Assembly (NCBI GenBank): GCA_015056915.1
Contig: SVFK01000004.1
Location: 123,476-187,475, forward strand
Length of the DNA: 64,000 nt
Source of the DNA: Lachnospiraceae bacterium
GTDB lineage: Bacteria; Bacillota; Clostridia; Lachnospirales; Lachnospiraceae
Direction: 5' to 3'
Shown here piece by piece: positions 45,886 through 55,590 of the stretch. The position numbers were made by a program, and so were the translations under genes. Under the pieces are notes generated by a model. It was given only the letters and a program-made list of their open reading frames with translations, had not been told where the DNA came from and did not search any database. The stretch's first letter is position 1. Every line of letters begins with the position of its first letter.

Positions 45886-46602
45886 TTACACAGACTCCTT
45901 TCCGGTGAATTCCACGACTACATAGGGCTTATCCTGCTGATTACGAAGAACCACCACATACCCCTCTTCGGCACGTGCAACATAAGGATACAACTCATCA
46001 TTGAGAAAGGCCTGCATTCTATATTCTGCACGCATCTGTCGAATACTAAAGCCCTCCGGCAGATATTCCATTGCCATGTTTACAAACTGTCCGTTATTCA
46101 CATGATGATTAGTGTCAATATGGTGCTTCTTTACAACTATGGGCACCTCTGTAGCGCCATTCTCGGGAATTGCGATTTTACGAGGCGCATAATCCATCTC
46201 CAGCTTATCCTCTAAAGGATATTTTGCCAGCATCTCCGCTGTGGGCAGTGTCGGCTTGTTGCTTTCCGTACTAAGCAGGCTCCACAGACTGTTTGCCTTA
46301 GCCAGATACTCGCCCTCCTTGGTCATCATCACAAAGTTACGCAAACCTATAAAGCCTTTAAAATCATAAGGGAAAGTACCTATTACCACTTCCTCACCAA
46401 GCCTCGGATAACGTTCTACCACAATCTGCCACGCCGAAAGTACCCATACAAGATTATTTCTGCGCATATAAGAGATTCCTACATCCAGCTCCTCCGATTG
46501 AAATGTGGAGGAATCCTGAAAATAATTCAAAAGGGCATCTAATGTCAGCTTCCCTTCACTATCCGTCTCACTGTAACGAATTCTGCTATCAAATGTATAC
46601 AT
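45886..46602 (-). CDS. Acyl-ACP thioesterase (FatA/FatB type)
   Basis: A 238-residue double-hotdog thioesterase that releases fatty acids from acyl carrier protein. The first domain has RIRYSETDSEGKLTLDALLN, the second IVVKKHHIDTNHHVNNGQFV, where Asn and His of the NxHxxN stretch are catalytic. Such enzymes are frequent in Lachnospiraceae. It ends 5 bases before the S1 gene and follows the CPBP gene by 6 bases, implying one operon of three genes. Confidence 0.92.
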   Translation of the reverse strand: MYTFDSRIRYSETDSEGKLTLDALLNYFQDSSTFQSEELDVGISYMRRNNLVWVLSAWQIVVERYPRLGEEVVIGTFPYDFKGFIGLRNFVMMTKEGEYLAKANSLWSLLSTESNKPTLPTAEMLAKYPLEDKLEMDYAPRKIAIPENGATEVPIVVKKHHIDTNHHVNNGQFVNMAMEYLPEGFSIRQMRAEYRMQAFLNDELYPYVARAEEGYVVVLRNQQDKPYVVVEFTGKESV

Positions 46603-46608
46603 CGTCTA

Positions 46609-47634
46609 TCACCCCACAAATAACTGTACAATAATCATAACAATCCAAAACAAAGCAAACAACAGCATTCCCGGATTTACAAAAATGGTACGGAAACGTT
46701 TCTCCTTAGGAAGCACCACTTCGCCCTGATCCAGCACAAAACGCTTGCGAAATACCACCAACAGAACGATTCCGGTAATGACAACAGCAAAAATAAATAA
46801 GATATACAGCGTATATAAAATCCAGCCCGGCAAATATGTGATATAGAACTGCATAAGCTCCTCCACACCTGCGCCATTATACGTCAATTCCATAAGCTCC
46901 TCATAATGAATTGCCTTTAAAAGCAGCGTACTGATAATACCGCCCATGAAATTTATCACCATATGGATACCGATAGAGATTTTAATGTTACCGGTTTTTA
47001 CATACATAAATGCCAGGAACATACCCAGCAATGTAGCATAGATAAACTGATTCAAATTGCCGTGGAACAAGCCGAACATAATTCCGGATACTACCACTGC
47101 CACTTTCTGACCATAACGCGCCGTACGATCAACAATCAGCTTTCTGAAAATTAATTCCTCCATGATAGGCGCGCAAATTACCATATATGCAAAAATGACA
47201 ACCATGTCAGCATCTGTAACCACATTAAGTACCTGATTGGTAACAGCACTTCCCTTTAACAGCCCGATCATTGATGTTATCACTATTCCTATCAGATTAC
47301 TGCAATACATAATCGGATAACACATCAACAACGCCAGCAGAAATTTGCCCACAGACATGGAATGTCTTGGTATCGCAACTGCCGGTACTTTCTTGATTAA
47401 TAAGTACATAATAGGCATACCGATGCCATACATCGTAACAGCTGATAACAACAGACTAATATTTGTGTCTGCCAGCCATTCCGACCTCCAGTCTTTCAGA
47501 AGAAGACTCAGCAAAAACTGTGCTCCGTAGATTACCGCACTACCAATCACAAATGCTATACCGATTCTCGAAAATTGCTTCCCTGCATCCGGTGTAGCAT
47601 CACTGCATACATCCATTTTCTCGGTCTGTTCCAT
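46609..47634 (-). CDS. CPBP family intramembrane metalloprotease
   Basis: A 341-residue membrane protein with about eight helices. The CPBP/Abi motifs are all present: motif 1 MEELIFRKLIVDRTARYG (EExxxR), motif 2 SGIMFGLFHGNLNQFIYATL and motif 3 IGIHMVINFMGGIISTLL. Relatives include the Rce1 prenyl protease and bacteriocin self-immunity proteins. The frame is open to 47661, but AGGGGG before the ATG at 47634 fixes the start. It heads the thioesterase-S1 operon. Confidence 0.92.
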   Translation of the reverse strand: MEQTEKMDVCSDATPDAGKQFSRIGIAFVIGSAVIYGAQFLLSLLLKDWRSEWLADTNISLLLSAVTMYGIGMPIMYLLIKKVPAVAIPRHSMSVGKFLLALLMCYPIMYCSNLIGIVITSMIGLLKGSAVTNQVLNVVTDADMVVIFAYMVICAPIMEELIFRKLIVDRTARYGQKVAVVVSGIMFGLFHGNLNQFIYATLLGMFLAFMYVKTGNIKISIGIHMVINFMGGIISTLLLKAIHYEELMELTYNGAGVEELMQFYITYLPGWILYTLYILFIFAVVITGIVLLVVFRKRFVLDQGEVVLPKEKRFRTIFVNPGMLLFALFWIVMIIVQLFVG

Positions 47635-47696
47635 GTTAATCCCCCTATTTCTTCTTATCATGTTATCGTATATTACACATTGCCAGAATAGGCACC

Positions 47697-48761
47697 TTAT
47701 TCAAAGAGAGAATCATAATCGTAATTCATATAAAAATTCCATTCTTCTTCACAATATGCCTCATAATTATCATAAGTCAGCCTATACTTACCTTCTCGCA
47801 TCCACTGTAATATCTGCGTATTGACAGCACCACTGTGATGAGCCACATCTCTGTAGTTATCCGGATTACATACCGTGTCATAGGCAGTATTAAAAGAAAA
47901 CACATGTATATTCTCATAAGGCAAAAGCAATTCGATAATGTGTCTTTCAGCCAACAGCCTGCGCTCTAATTCACCTAGCTGATACCAATAATCCATACAA
48001 TAGATACTATAGGGTGATATATAAATATAAAAATCAATCTCAGGATGTTCCTTTGCCAAGGCAATCACATTCTGTTCAATATTGGCATCTATGGTGGCAT
48101 AATCTTCCTCTGTGATAGGAATCATCTCTTCCGCAGGCACAATGGTATCCCGCTTATAATTGGCATTGATGGATTCTATTCCAAAGGTATAATGGTTATT
48201 CCAATTCGCATAATCGTCAAAGGAAAGCTCGATTTTACCCTGCTTGTTAAAGCCAATCACATTTTGCAGTGCCACTAACAAGATCTGCTTATTGTACAAA
48301 TAACTTACATCATTAATCAGCTTGTCATCATACAGGTATGTGGGGTAATCCGAATAATCAAGGTAATCCTTGTCGTCAAAGAAACGCATGGCATCCAGAC
48401 AACGAACCACCATTTTAATATTAGGATTATACTCCGTTGCCACCTTCAAATTATCATTTACTTCCTTATAGCTTCCTCCTGAGAAAGGAACCTTAATGGA
48501 ATTCACACCAAACAGGGCATCCAAATCGGAAGTCTTAAAGCATTCCGTCATGGAACTGCCCGTAATAATCGCATCATAATCAAAATGCTTTACAATGCCA
48601 TTATTCTGATATCGCTCATTATCCAATATATACCCAATATTTTCCAGAGGTTTATGGTAATGAAAATAGGGGTCTACAATTACCATAAATGCACCCACTG
48701 CAATAAGGATTGTTATAAAAAGACATACAAATGAAATAGCCCATTTTTTTCCGGTACGCAT
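47697..48761 (-). CDS. SGNH-like membrane-anchored protein, partner of MBOAT
   Basis: A 354-residue protein with one N-terminal membrane helix (WAISFVCLFITILIAVGAFM) and an extracellular SGNH-like domain. The first block is DAIITGSSMTECFKTSDLDA, where GSS carries the nucleophile position. A late block DNYRDVAHHSGAVNTQILQW gives a possible catalytic D-x-x-H. It lies 17 bases downstream of the MBOAT gene. By analogy with AlgJ/AlgX-AlgI and DltD-DltB, it should accept an acetyl group from MBOAT and place it on a surface polymer. The polymer is unknown. Confidence 0.82.
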   Translation of the reverse strand: MRTGKKWAISFVCLFITILIAVGAFMVIVDPYFHYHKPLENIGYILDNERYQNNGIVKHFDYDAIITGSSMTECFKTSDLDALFGVNSIKVPFSGGSYKEVNDNLKVATEYNPNIKMVVRCLDAMRFFDDKDYLDYSDYPTYLYDDKLINDVSYLYNKQILLVALQNVIGFNKQGKIELSFDDYANWNNHYTFGIESINANYKRDTIVPAEEMIPITEEDYATIDANIEQNVIALAKEHPEIDFYIYISPYSIYCMDYWYQLGELERRLLAERHIIELLLPYENIHVFSFNTAYDTVCNPDNYRDVAHHSGAVNTQILQWMREGKYRLTYDNYEAYCEEEWNFYMNYDYDSLFE

Positions 48762-48778
48762 TGAGTCCTACTCCTTTT

Positions 48779-50230
48779 TTAGAAATTAAAATATAAAAAC
48801 GTGCTGATTCCGGCAAATGAGAAAACGCACCATGTAAACAAAAAGATTGTCGTCAGCAAATTCAGCATTGTCGGTTTGAATCTTTGCATCCTTTCATAGG
48901 CATTGCGACATCCCAGTATGAGAACAAATGCCACAAGGAAAAAGGCCATAATCAGGAATGGCGGATACATCGCCTCAATACCAAAAACAGCCAGCAGCTT
49001 TTTCAGCTCTGCCAGTCTGAACATTTCCATAAACAGCGGATCAAATGTAAAATTCCAAGAGAATAACGCCTTCAGCAGAGCCAGTGCCTGCGAAAAGGTT
49101 TCCGCCCTAAAGAACACCCATGTGATATTGACAAAGGCAAAGGTAATCAACCAGTTAAATGCCGGATGCAGCTTGTCAAAGAAGCTCTTAAAGGCTCTGG
49201 TTATCACCACAAACACACCATGACACAAGCCCCAGAACACAAAATTCCAGCTTGCTCCGTGCCAGAAGCCGCTTATCAAAAATACAATCAGTACATTGAC
49301 ATAGGTTCTAAGCTTACCCTTGCGATTGCCTCCCAAAGGAATATATACATACTTTGTAAAAAATCTTGTCAAAGTCATATGCCATCTGTCCCAAAACTCG
49401 GTGATGGTCAGCGCCTTGTATGGTGAATTGAAGTTTACAGGCAAATCAATGTTCATCATCTTGCCGATACCGATTGCCATATCACAATATCCGCTAAAAT
49501 CAAAGTAAATCTGGATAGTGTAAGATAATACTACCAGCAGAGCGGATACAGAACCTAACTGATTCAGAGTCGTAAAGCCATATGTGACCACGCTTCCGAA
49601 AGTATCTGCCAGCAGCACCTTTTTGGCAAGTCCAAAGGTAAAAATATAAATACCCTGAGCAAAATTATCTGCGTTGAATTTTTTCTTGTCCACATCCATA
49701 AACTGCGGAACCAACTCATCATGCTTTACAATAGGACCGGCGATAAGCTGCGGAAAATACGCCACAAAGCTGGCATAATGCAGGAAACCATAATCAGGAA
49801 TCTCTTCCCGATATGCATCCACAATAAAGGATATCTGCTGGAAGGTAAAAAAGCTGATTCCCAAGGGCAGAAGAATGTTCAACAGGTTAAAGTCTGTCTT
49901 AAACAGAGCATTAACGTTACCGATAAAGAAATCCATATATTTAAAGTAGAGCAGAATGCCTACATTGATTGCAACGCCGGCAATCATGACAGCTTTACTG
50001 CGCCTCGTTCCCCTGCACCTTCTTATTAGCAAATATGCACCGTAATTAATTAGGATACTTGCTAAAATAATAAACAGATATCTCGCATTAAAATAAGCAT
50101 AAAACCAAAGAGACATTCCCAACAAAAATAACTGTCCCAGAGAATACTTCTTGAAATGATTTAAAGTAAAATATCCGATTAAACACAAGGGCAAAAACAG
50201 CAAAATAAAAATATAGGAATTGAATAACAT
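48779..50230 (-). CDS. MBOAT family O-acyltransferase (AlgI/DltB type)
   Basis: A 483-residue membrane O-acyltransferase with about 11 helices. It carries IYFDFSGYCDMAIGIGKMM, NFNSPYKALTITEFWDRWHM, TLTRFFTKYVYIPLGGNRKG and the active His region VFLISGFWHGASWNFVFWGL. It moves acyl groups from the cytoplasm across the membrane. Its partner is the SGNH-like protein directly downstream. GGAGG precedes the ATG. The gene pair lies behind the terminator of tRNA-Gln. Confidence 0.95.
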   Translation of the reverse strand: MLFNSYIFILLFLPLCLIGYFTLNHFKKYSLGQLFLLGMSLWFYAYFNARYLFIILASILINYGAYLLIRRCRGTRRSKAVMIAGVAINVGILLYFKYMDFFIGNVNALFKTDFNLLNILLPLGISFFTFQQISFIVDAYREEIPDYGFLHYASFVAYFPQLIAGPIVKHDELVPQFMDVDKKKFNADNFAQGIYIFTFGLAKKVLLADTFGSVVTYGFTTLNQLGSVSALLVVLSYTIQIYFDFSGYCDMAIGIGKMMNIDLPVNFNSPYKALTITEFWDRWHMTLTRFFTKYVYIPLGGNRKGKLRTYVNVLIVFLISGFWHGASWNFVFWGLCHGVFVVITRAFKSFFDKLHPAFNWLITFAFVNITWVFFRAETFSQALALLKALFSWNFTFDPLFMEMFRLAELKKLLAVFGIEAMYPPFLIMAFFLVAFVLILGCRNAYERMQRFKPTMLNLLTTIFLFTWCVFSFAGISTFLYFNF

Positions 50231-50272
50231 GCTTTTCCTCCAACCGCCGAAGCAATAAATTTTTCAATTTAG

Positions 50273-50305
50273 CAAAAACCCTCCCGAGTAATAACTCGTG
50301 AGGGT
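50273..50305 (-). terminator. Terminator after tRNA-Gln
   Basis: ACCCTC-C-CGAGT and ACTCG-T-GAGGGT form an 11-bp stem with one mismatch and an AATA loop, followed on the minus strand by TTTTTG. It lies 6 bases after the mature 3' end of the tRNA. Confidence 0.93.
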
Positions 50306-50311
50306 CTCCAG

Positions 50312-50383
50312 CAGCGCTACAAGGATTCGAACCTTGAAATGACGGAGTCAGAGTCCGTTGCCTTACCGTTTGGCGATAGCGCT
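50312..50383 (-). tRNA. tRNA-Gln (anticodon CUG)
   Basis: A 72-base cloverleaf on the minus strand: acceptor AGCGCTA/TAGCGCT, D arm GCC...GGC, anticodon arm ACGGA-CTCTGAC-TCCGT with anticodon CTG, and T arm CAAGG-TTCGAAT-CCTTG, with unpaired G as discriminator base and no encoded CCA. It reads CAG codons. It lies between the MBOAT gene and glnN, both also on the minus strand. Confidence 0.97.
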
Positions 50384-50517
50384 ATTTCATATTACTTGAT
50401 GTATTATACATGAAGTATTTCCATTTTGCAATACCTTATTCCAATTTTTTTAAATTTTTTTTGTAACTTTTTGCACAATAAACACAATTACGAAAAGATT
50501 GACCTCACACGAAAATG

Positions 50518-50562
50518 CAAAAGCGAAAGGCATGCGCAATCAGCCTGCAAAACCTTTCGCTT
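50518..50562 (-). terminator. Terminator of glnN
   Basis: AAGCGAAAGG (50521-50530) pairs perfectly with CCTTTCGCTT (50553-50562). On the minus strand it is followed by TTTTGCATTTT. A secondary GC-rich inner stem lies in the loop. Confidence 0.8.
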
Positions 50563-50582
50563 CTTCTTAACAATTTATTCCA

Positions 50583-52694
50583 TTACACCTCAAAGAGCAA
50601 ATCCGCATAAGTAGGGAACGGCCAATATTCCTTATCGACCAGCTTCTCCAATTCATCTGCCGGCTTTCTCAATGCATTCATTGCTGCAACCACGCATTCA
50701 TAATAATAAAATGCCTGTTCCTTGCCGCGTGCCATGGCTGAGGCCTGATTCTCAACCTCCTGCAAATACTCTGCTGCCTTTTTCATCTCCGTCAGCTTAC
50801 CGGTGATACTCTTCAGTAATTCAGTAGATACATAAGAATCACCGCCCGCCGCATTTGTGGCAATTACCGTGTCAGCCAGACTCTTGCTGAATTTTACCAC
50901 TGCAGGAATAATCTGCTTATTGGCCATATCAATCATAGTCAATGCTTCAATGTTGATGGTTTTTGCATAGGTTTCATATAAAATCTCCGCACGGGAACGC
51001 AGCTCCGCTTCTGTGAAGATACCGAATTTTTCAAACAAATGAATAGCCTTATCCGTAGTCAATGTGTCAACAGCTTCCACCATGGAAGGAATATTGGGAA
51101 GTCCGCGCCTTGCTGCTTCCTCCTCCCATTCCTTTGCATAACCGTTGCCGTTGAATATAATTCTCTGATGCTTGGTCAGGTATTCCTTAATCAGGTCATG
51201 CACAGCCATATCAAAATCTTCTGCACACTCCAGTCTGTCTGCCGCCTCGCAAAACGCCTCTGCAACGATGGCATTCAGTGTGGTATTGGGACTGCCGATA
51301 GAATCCTCACTACCCACCATACGGAATTCAAATTTATTACCTGTAAAGGCAAAGGGTGATGTACGATTACGGTCTGTAGCATCCTTTACAAAATCCGGCA
51401 GGGTAGACACACCGGTTCTGAGAACGCCGCCTTCTTTTAGGGAATCAGCCTTTCCTGTCTCCACCAGCTGAGATACCACGTCTTCAAGCTGTTCGCCCAG
51501 GAACACAGAAATAATAGCCGGAGGCGCTTCATATCCGCCCAGTCGGTGATCATTTCCTACATTGGAAGCACTCTGGCGCAACAAGTCCGCATGGGTATCC
51601 ACTGCTTTAATAATACATGCCAGTACCAGTAAAAACTGAATATTCTCATTAGGGGTCTTGCCCGGCTCCAACAGATTCACTCCATTGTCTGTTGTGATAG
51701 ACCAGTTGTTGTGCTTACCGGAACCATTCACTCCCGCAAAAGGCTTCTCATGAAGCATACAGCGCAGACCATGCTTGCCTGCCACACGCTTTAAGGTCTC
51801 CATTACCAGCTGATTGTGGTCAACCGCCACATTGGCAGACTCATAAATAGGAGCCACCTCGTGCTGTGCCGGTGCTGCTTCATTATGCTGTGTTTTAGAA
51901 GTAACACCTAGCTTCCACAGCTCTATATTGACATCGTGCATAAATGCACCAATTCGTTCTCTGATAACACCAAAATAATGGTCATCCATCTCCTGACCCT
52001 TAGGCGCAGGTGCTCCAAACAGAGTTCTGCCGGAGAAAATAATATCCTCTCTCTTCAATGCTTTCTTGGCATCCACCAGAAAATATTCCTGCTCCGCTCC
52101 CACTGAGGGCAGTACCTTCTTAGCTTCCGTATTGCCAAACAGACGCACAATTCTCACAGCCTGCTTATTTAAAGCTTCCATGGAACGAAGCAGAGGCGTC
52201 TTTTTGTCCAAAGCCTCACCTGTATAAGAGCAAAATGCTGTAGGAATACAAAGAGTCGGACCTGTAGCCGTCTCTTTAATAAATGCCGGAGAAGTCATAT
52301 CCCATGTAGTATAGCCTCTAGCCTCAAAGGTTGCACGAAGACCACCGGACGGAAATGAGGAAGCATCGGGTTCTCCTTTAATAAGCTCCTTGCCGGAGAA
52401 TTCCATAATCATTCTGCCATCCTCGTCGGGATGGGTTACAAAAGCATCATGCTTTTCTGCGGTAATACCGGTAAGAGGCTGAAACCAATGGGTATAATGG
52501 GTAGCACCGTTCTCCACAGCCCAATCCTTCATCGCCATCGCCACTACATCAGCAGTTGCCAGAGACAGCTCACCGCCCTGGTCCATGACCTTAATAACCT
52601 CTTTATAAACACTCTTGGGAAGTCTTTCTTTCATTCTGCCCAAGGTAAAAACCTTGCTTGCAAAAATCTCTTCTACACGTAAATTGTCACTCAT
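50583..52694 (-). CDS. glnN: Type III glutamine synthetase
   Basis: A 703-residue GlnN-type synthetase that makes glutamine from glutamate, ammonia and ATP. It is much longer than type I (~450). Features are the N-terminal [20 protein letters not shown], then [20 protein letters not shown], the [20 protein letters not shown] metal-binding segment and [20 protein letters not shown] with the ATP-site residues. A good promoter precedes it and a terminator follows, so it is monocistronic. Regulation in this group is usually by nitrogen supply; I see no clear regulator site. Confidence 0.97.
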   Translation of the reverse strand: MSDNLRVEEIFASKVFTLGRMKERLPKSVYKEVIKVMDQGGELSLATADVVAMAMKDWAVENGATHYTHWFQPLTGITAEKHDAFVTHPDEDGRMIMEFSGKELIKGEPDASSFPSGGLRATFEARGYTTWDMTSPAFIKETATGPTLCIPTAFCSYTGEALDKKTPLLRSMEALNKQAVRIVRLFGNTEAKKVLPSVGAEQEYFLVDAKKALKREDIIFSGRTLFGAPAPKGQEMDDHYFGVIRERIGAFMHDVNIELWKLGVTSKTQHNEAAPAQHEVAPIYESANVAVDHNQLVMETLKRVAGKHGLRCMLHEKPFAGVNGSGKHNNWSITTDNGVNLLEPGKTPNENIQFLLVLACIIKAVDTHADLLRQSASNVGNDHRLGGYEAPPAIISVFLGEQLEDVVSQLVETGKADSLKEGGVLRTGVSTLPDFVKDATDRNRTSPFAFTGNKFEFRMVGSEDSIGSPNTTLNAIVAEAFCEAADRLECAEDFDMAVHDLIKEYLTKHQRIIFNGNGYAKEWEEEAARRGLPNIPSMVEAVDTLTTDKAIHLFEKFGIFTEAELRSRAEILYETYAKTINIEALTMIDMANKQIIPAVVKFSKSLADTVIATNAAGGDSYVSTELLKSITGKLTEMKKAAEYLQEVENQASAMARGKEQAFYYYECVVAAMNALRKPADELEKLVDKEYWPFPTYADLLFEV

Positions 52695-52746
52695 TTACTT
52701 TCTCCCTTTCCAGCTTTACAACGCATTTTTCAAACAATTTGTTCCT

Positions 52747-52775
52747 ATTGTACAATACACCTTTTATTTGGTCAA
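52747..52775 (-). promoter_or_regulatory. Sigma-A promoter of glnN
   Basis: TTGACC (52770-52775) and TACAAT (52747-52752) on the minus strand are separated by exactly 17 bases, about 50 bases before the ATG. Confidence 0.75.
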
Positions 52776-52789
52776 CGAATATTTTATTG

Positions 52790-54088
52790 TTACTGCGCCG
52801 TATTACTGCGCCGGAGCAAATCGTATTTCTCCGGTGCTTCCGATAATTTTACCCACAACAGCTGCTTGGGATGAGGAGCACTATCCACAGCTTCACCGGT
52901 TTCTGTGTAGATTCCCTCCACTGTAACCTCAATATTGCTTCCATCCGGCTTCATAATTTCGATGGTCTCACCCACAGAGAATTTGTTGCGCTGTTCTATG
53001 CGGGCAAGCTGTGCTTCAGCACCTAACGCACTTTTTGCTACCCATGCTGCATCAAAAGCGGACACCCCGGCGTTCTCTTCCACGATTCCAAGATAAATAT
53101 ATTCATTTACATAAGTATTACTGTCGTATATCTGTGTATTCTCATCAGGCTTACCAAAATAGAATCCCGTGGTAAACTGGCGGTAGGTGCATTTCGAAAT
53201 CTCTGCCTTGTACCAGTCCATATTGGCACGGTATGCTTCCTCCGACTCGAAGAAATCGTCGATTGCCTTGCGATAAGTACGGGCTACCGTTGCCACATAA
53301 AGCGCTGTTTTCATACGACCTTCTATTTTCAGACTGTCAATTCCTGCCTCCACCAGTTCAGGTATATGTTCAATCATACACAAGTCCTTTGAATTAAAAA
53401 TATATGTGCCCCGCTCATTTTCATATACAGGCATATATTCACCGGGTCTGGTCTCCTCCACTACCGCATATTTCCAGCGGCAGGGGTGAGTGCAGGCACC
53501 ATGGTTGGCATCCCTTCCGGTAAAATAATTACTGAGGAGACAACGTCCTGAATAGGAGATACACATTGCTCCATGAACAAAGCTCTCTATCTCCATCTCC
53601 TCCGGGATATGCTCTCTGATGGTTTTTATCTCACCAAGGGAAAGCTCTCTCGCAGATACCACTCTCTTAGCCCCCTGCTTCCACCAGAACAGATAGGTCT
53701 GATAATTGGTATTGTTGGCCTGTGTGGAGATGTGGATTTCAACCTCCGGCCAAACCTCCTTAGCTATGGTAAACATACCGGGATCTGAAATAATTAATGC
53801 ATCCGCAGTCTCCGGCTGCATGTTTTTTAATTCCTCAAAATAATTCCTTGCACCCTCCAAATCATAATTGTGGGCCAGAATATTGGCAGTCACATACACC
53901 TTTACTCCATTTGCATGGGCAAAGACAATTCCTTCAGCCATCTCCTGCGGCGAGAAATTCTTGGCTTTCGCCCGAAGTCCGAAGGCCTCCCCACCGATAT
54001 ATACCGCATCCGCTCCGAAAATAACAGCCGTCTTCAGCACCTCAAGACTGCTCGCCGGTATCAAAAGTTCAGGTTTTCGTAATCTCAT
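52790..54088 (-). CDS. U32 peptidase-like protein, TrhP type (tRNA uridine hydroxylation)
   Basis: A 432-residue U32-family protein. Diagnostic stretches are ADAVYIGGEAFGLRAKAKNF, ISDPGMFTIAKEVWPEVEIH, and the Cys-rich IESFVHGAMCISYSGRCLLS with ANHGACTHPCRWKYAV. In B. subtilis the pair TrhP1/P2 makes 5-hydroxyuridine at tRNA position 34 using prephenate. Placement right after trmR, whose product methylates that hydroxyl, supports this job over protease activity. The frame is open to 54118, but AAGGAG before the ATG at 54088 fixes the start. Only one TrhP copy is present here. Confidence 0.88.
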   Translation of the reverse strand: MRLRKPELLIPASSLEVLKTAVIFGADAVYIGGEAFGLRAKAKNFSPQEMAEGIVFAHANGVKVYVTANILAHNYDLEGARNYFEELKNMQPETADALIISDPGMFTIAKEVWPEVEIHISTQANNTNYQTYLFWWKQGAKRVVSARELSLGEIKTIREHIPEEMEIESFVHGAMCISYSGRCLLSNYFTGRDANHGACTHPCRWKYAVVEETRPGEYMPVYENERGTYIFNSKDLCMIEHIPELVEAGIDSLKIEGRMKTALYVATVARTYRKAIDDFFESEEAYRANMDWYKAEISKCTYRQFTTGFYFGKPDENTQIYDSNTYVNEYIYLGIVEENAGVSAFDAAWVAKSALGAEAQLARIEQRNKFSVGETIEIMKPDGSNIEVTVEGIYTETGEAVDSAPHPKQLLWVKLSEAPEKYDLLRRSNTAQ

Positions 54089-54140
54089 CCTATTCTCTCT
54101 CCTTGTATCATTCGCCACCTCAAAGCAACGAACCCATATC

Positions 54141-54785
54141 CTACATCAGCTTGGTACTTAAAGTTACACCGTCACCCACAGGGAGAATCACCGTTTCCAG
54201 CTGCGGATGATGCTTCAATTCGTACAAATATTCCCGCATACGGGCATGTATGGTACGGTTACGGCGTGTCACCGCAAAGCGGGATTCGATAATATCACCG
54301 TCCTGTAATACATTGTCCGATATTAACAGTCCACCCGGAGAAAGCAGGCGCAAAATATCAGAAAGGAAGTGAATATACTGCCCCTTGGCAGCATCCATAA
54401 AAATCATATCATAGCTTCCCTCAAGCTGTTGCAAAATCTCCGTGGCATCCCCCTCCAGTAAGGTAATAGAATCCTCCTTGCCGGCCCTTTTAAAATTCTC
54501 CCGGGCAATAGGAATACGCTTCTCATATTTTTCGATGGTGGTGATATGACAATCCGCCGGTGCATATTCACTCATCAGTAACGCAGAAAAGCCGATGGCA
54601 GTCCCGACCTCCAGGATGTTCTTCGGCTTTGCATAAGCTAATAGAAATTTCAAAAGACTCTGCATGGATTTCCGTATAATCGGAACCTGCGTTTCTATCG
54701 CATATTTTTCAATTTCATTTAAAAAAAGCGTGTTGCCTTTATCAAGCGAATCGATAAAGGCAGACATTCTTTCATCCACTATCAT
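54141..54785 (-). CDS. trmR: O-methyltransferase, TrmR type
   Basis: A 214-residue class I SAM-dependent methyltransferase with motif I NILEVGTAIGFSALLMSEYA, IPIARENFKRAGKEDSITLL and the acidic YDMIFMDAAKGQYIHFLSDI. It matches the YrrM/TrmR group that forms 5-methoxyuridine at tRNA wobble position 34. The start ATG directly abuts the stop of the MltG-like gene, and trhP lies 52 bases downstream. The order equals the Bacillus yrrL-yrrM-yrrN set. Confidence 0.87.
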   Translation of the reverse strand: MIVDERMSAFIDSLDKGNTLFLNEIEKYAIETQVPIIRKSMQSLLKFLLAYAKPKNILEVGTAIGFSALLMSEYAPADCHITTIEKYEKRIPIARENFKRAGKEDSITLLEGDATEILQQLEGSYDMIFMDAAKGQYIHFLSDILRLLSPGGLLISDNVLQDGDIIESRFAVTRRNRTIHARMREYLYELKHHPQLETVILPVGDGVTLSTKLM

Positions 54786-55160
54786 TTATTCTTCTTCCTC
54801 TGTATCCGTAGCCATAACCTTCATCATTTCCTCTGCGGTCATAGCTGTACTCAAATCATAGGTTCCTGGCTTAAAATCCTGTTTGTATTCCGATAAAAGG
54901 TATTGCAATGCAAACAGGTTGGCATCCTTAACCAAACCCTTCTGCGCAAATAAATCACCCATATCCAGAGCAGACATTTCTTCTGTCACTGTAACAGATA
55001 CTGTTACACCTTCCCCGGAGGAAACCGCAGGCTCCGTAAAAATACGATACCCATAATCATAACATTTCATCGCTCCCTGATAGATGACATATACTACCAG
55101 TATAGTGACAATCACCTTACCTATCATCCCAAACACTGCACTTAATAAATCACTTGCTTT
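54786..55160 (-). CDS. Short MltG/YceG-like protein lacking the catalytic domain
   Basis: A 124-residue protein: one membrane helix (VFGMIGKVIVTILVVYVIYQ), then a domain like the LysM-type N-terminal part of MltG lytic transglycosylases (VTVTEEMSALDMGDLFAQKG, LVKDANLF, FKPGTYDLSTAMTAEEMMKV). The ~200-residue catalytic part with its Glu is missing, and a natural stop is followed at once by trmR. The ATG at 55160 has AGGAAT and begins the helix; an upstream in-frame stretch to 55253 overlaps ylbF. The Bacillus mltG gene sits at the same place, which supports the origin. Confidence 0.8.
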   Translation of the reverse strand, partial: KASDLLSAVFGMIGKVIVTILVVYVIYQGAMKCYDYGYRIFTEPAVSSGEGVTVSVTVTEEMSALDMGDLFAQKGLVKDANLFALQYLLSEYKQDFKPGTYDLSTAMTAEEMMKVMATDTEEEE

Positions 55161-55245
55161 CATTCTTATTCCTATCTGCGCACTTAACTTGCGCGTGTAA
55201 ATCAATGGTTGAACACATTTACAGCACAACCTATGCTCACTATTG

Positions 55246-55566
55246 TTACTCAAAATGAATTGCTTCCGTAATACCGATATTAATATCCTGCATCATTCTG
55301 CAAAATGCCAACTCCGCAGCCAAAAAATCGGAAACGTAAGGATTCTCTCGAAAATCCTCATACTCCCTTTCAAATTGCTCAATTTTATCGAAAGCAGCCT
55401 CTCCGCTGGTCTGCAACACATAATTTCTCTCTCGAAAATCGTCAATCTGTTGCTTCAAATCAGGCTGTTGCTTTACCCTCTCTAATTGAGTCACATATTC
55501 CTGATAGATTTCAGATTCTTTGATTACCTCTATTAGGTGGTTCATTGCAATTTCTACATTGTTCAT
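55246..55566 (-). CDS. YlbF/YmcA family protein
   Basis: A 106-residue helical protein (EVIKESEIYQEYVTQLERVK, DFRERNYVLQTS, FCRMMQDINIGITEAIHF) of the YlbF/YmcA group. In Bacillus such proteins form the Y-complex, which with RNase Y or its partners affects mRNA maturation, competence, biofilm and sporulation. It follows the RNase J gene by 24 bases, so an RNA-processing link is natural. Confidence 0.88.
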   Translation of the reverse strand: MNNVEIAMNHLIEVIKESEIYQEYVTQLERVKQQPDLKQQIDDFRERNYVLQTSGEAAFDKIEQFEREYEDFRENPYVSDFLAAELAFCRMMQDINIGITEAIHFE

Positions 55567-55590
55567 ATTGTATATTCACTCCGGTTCTTC

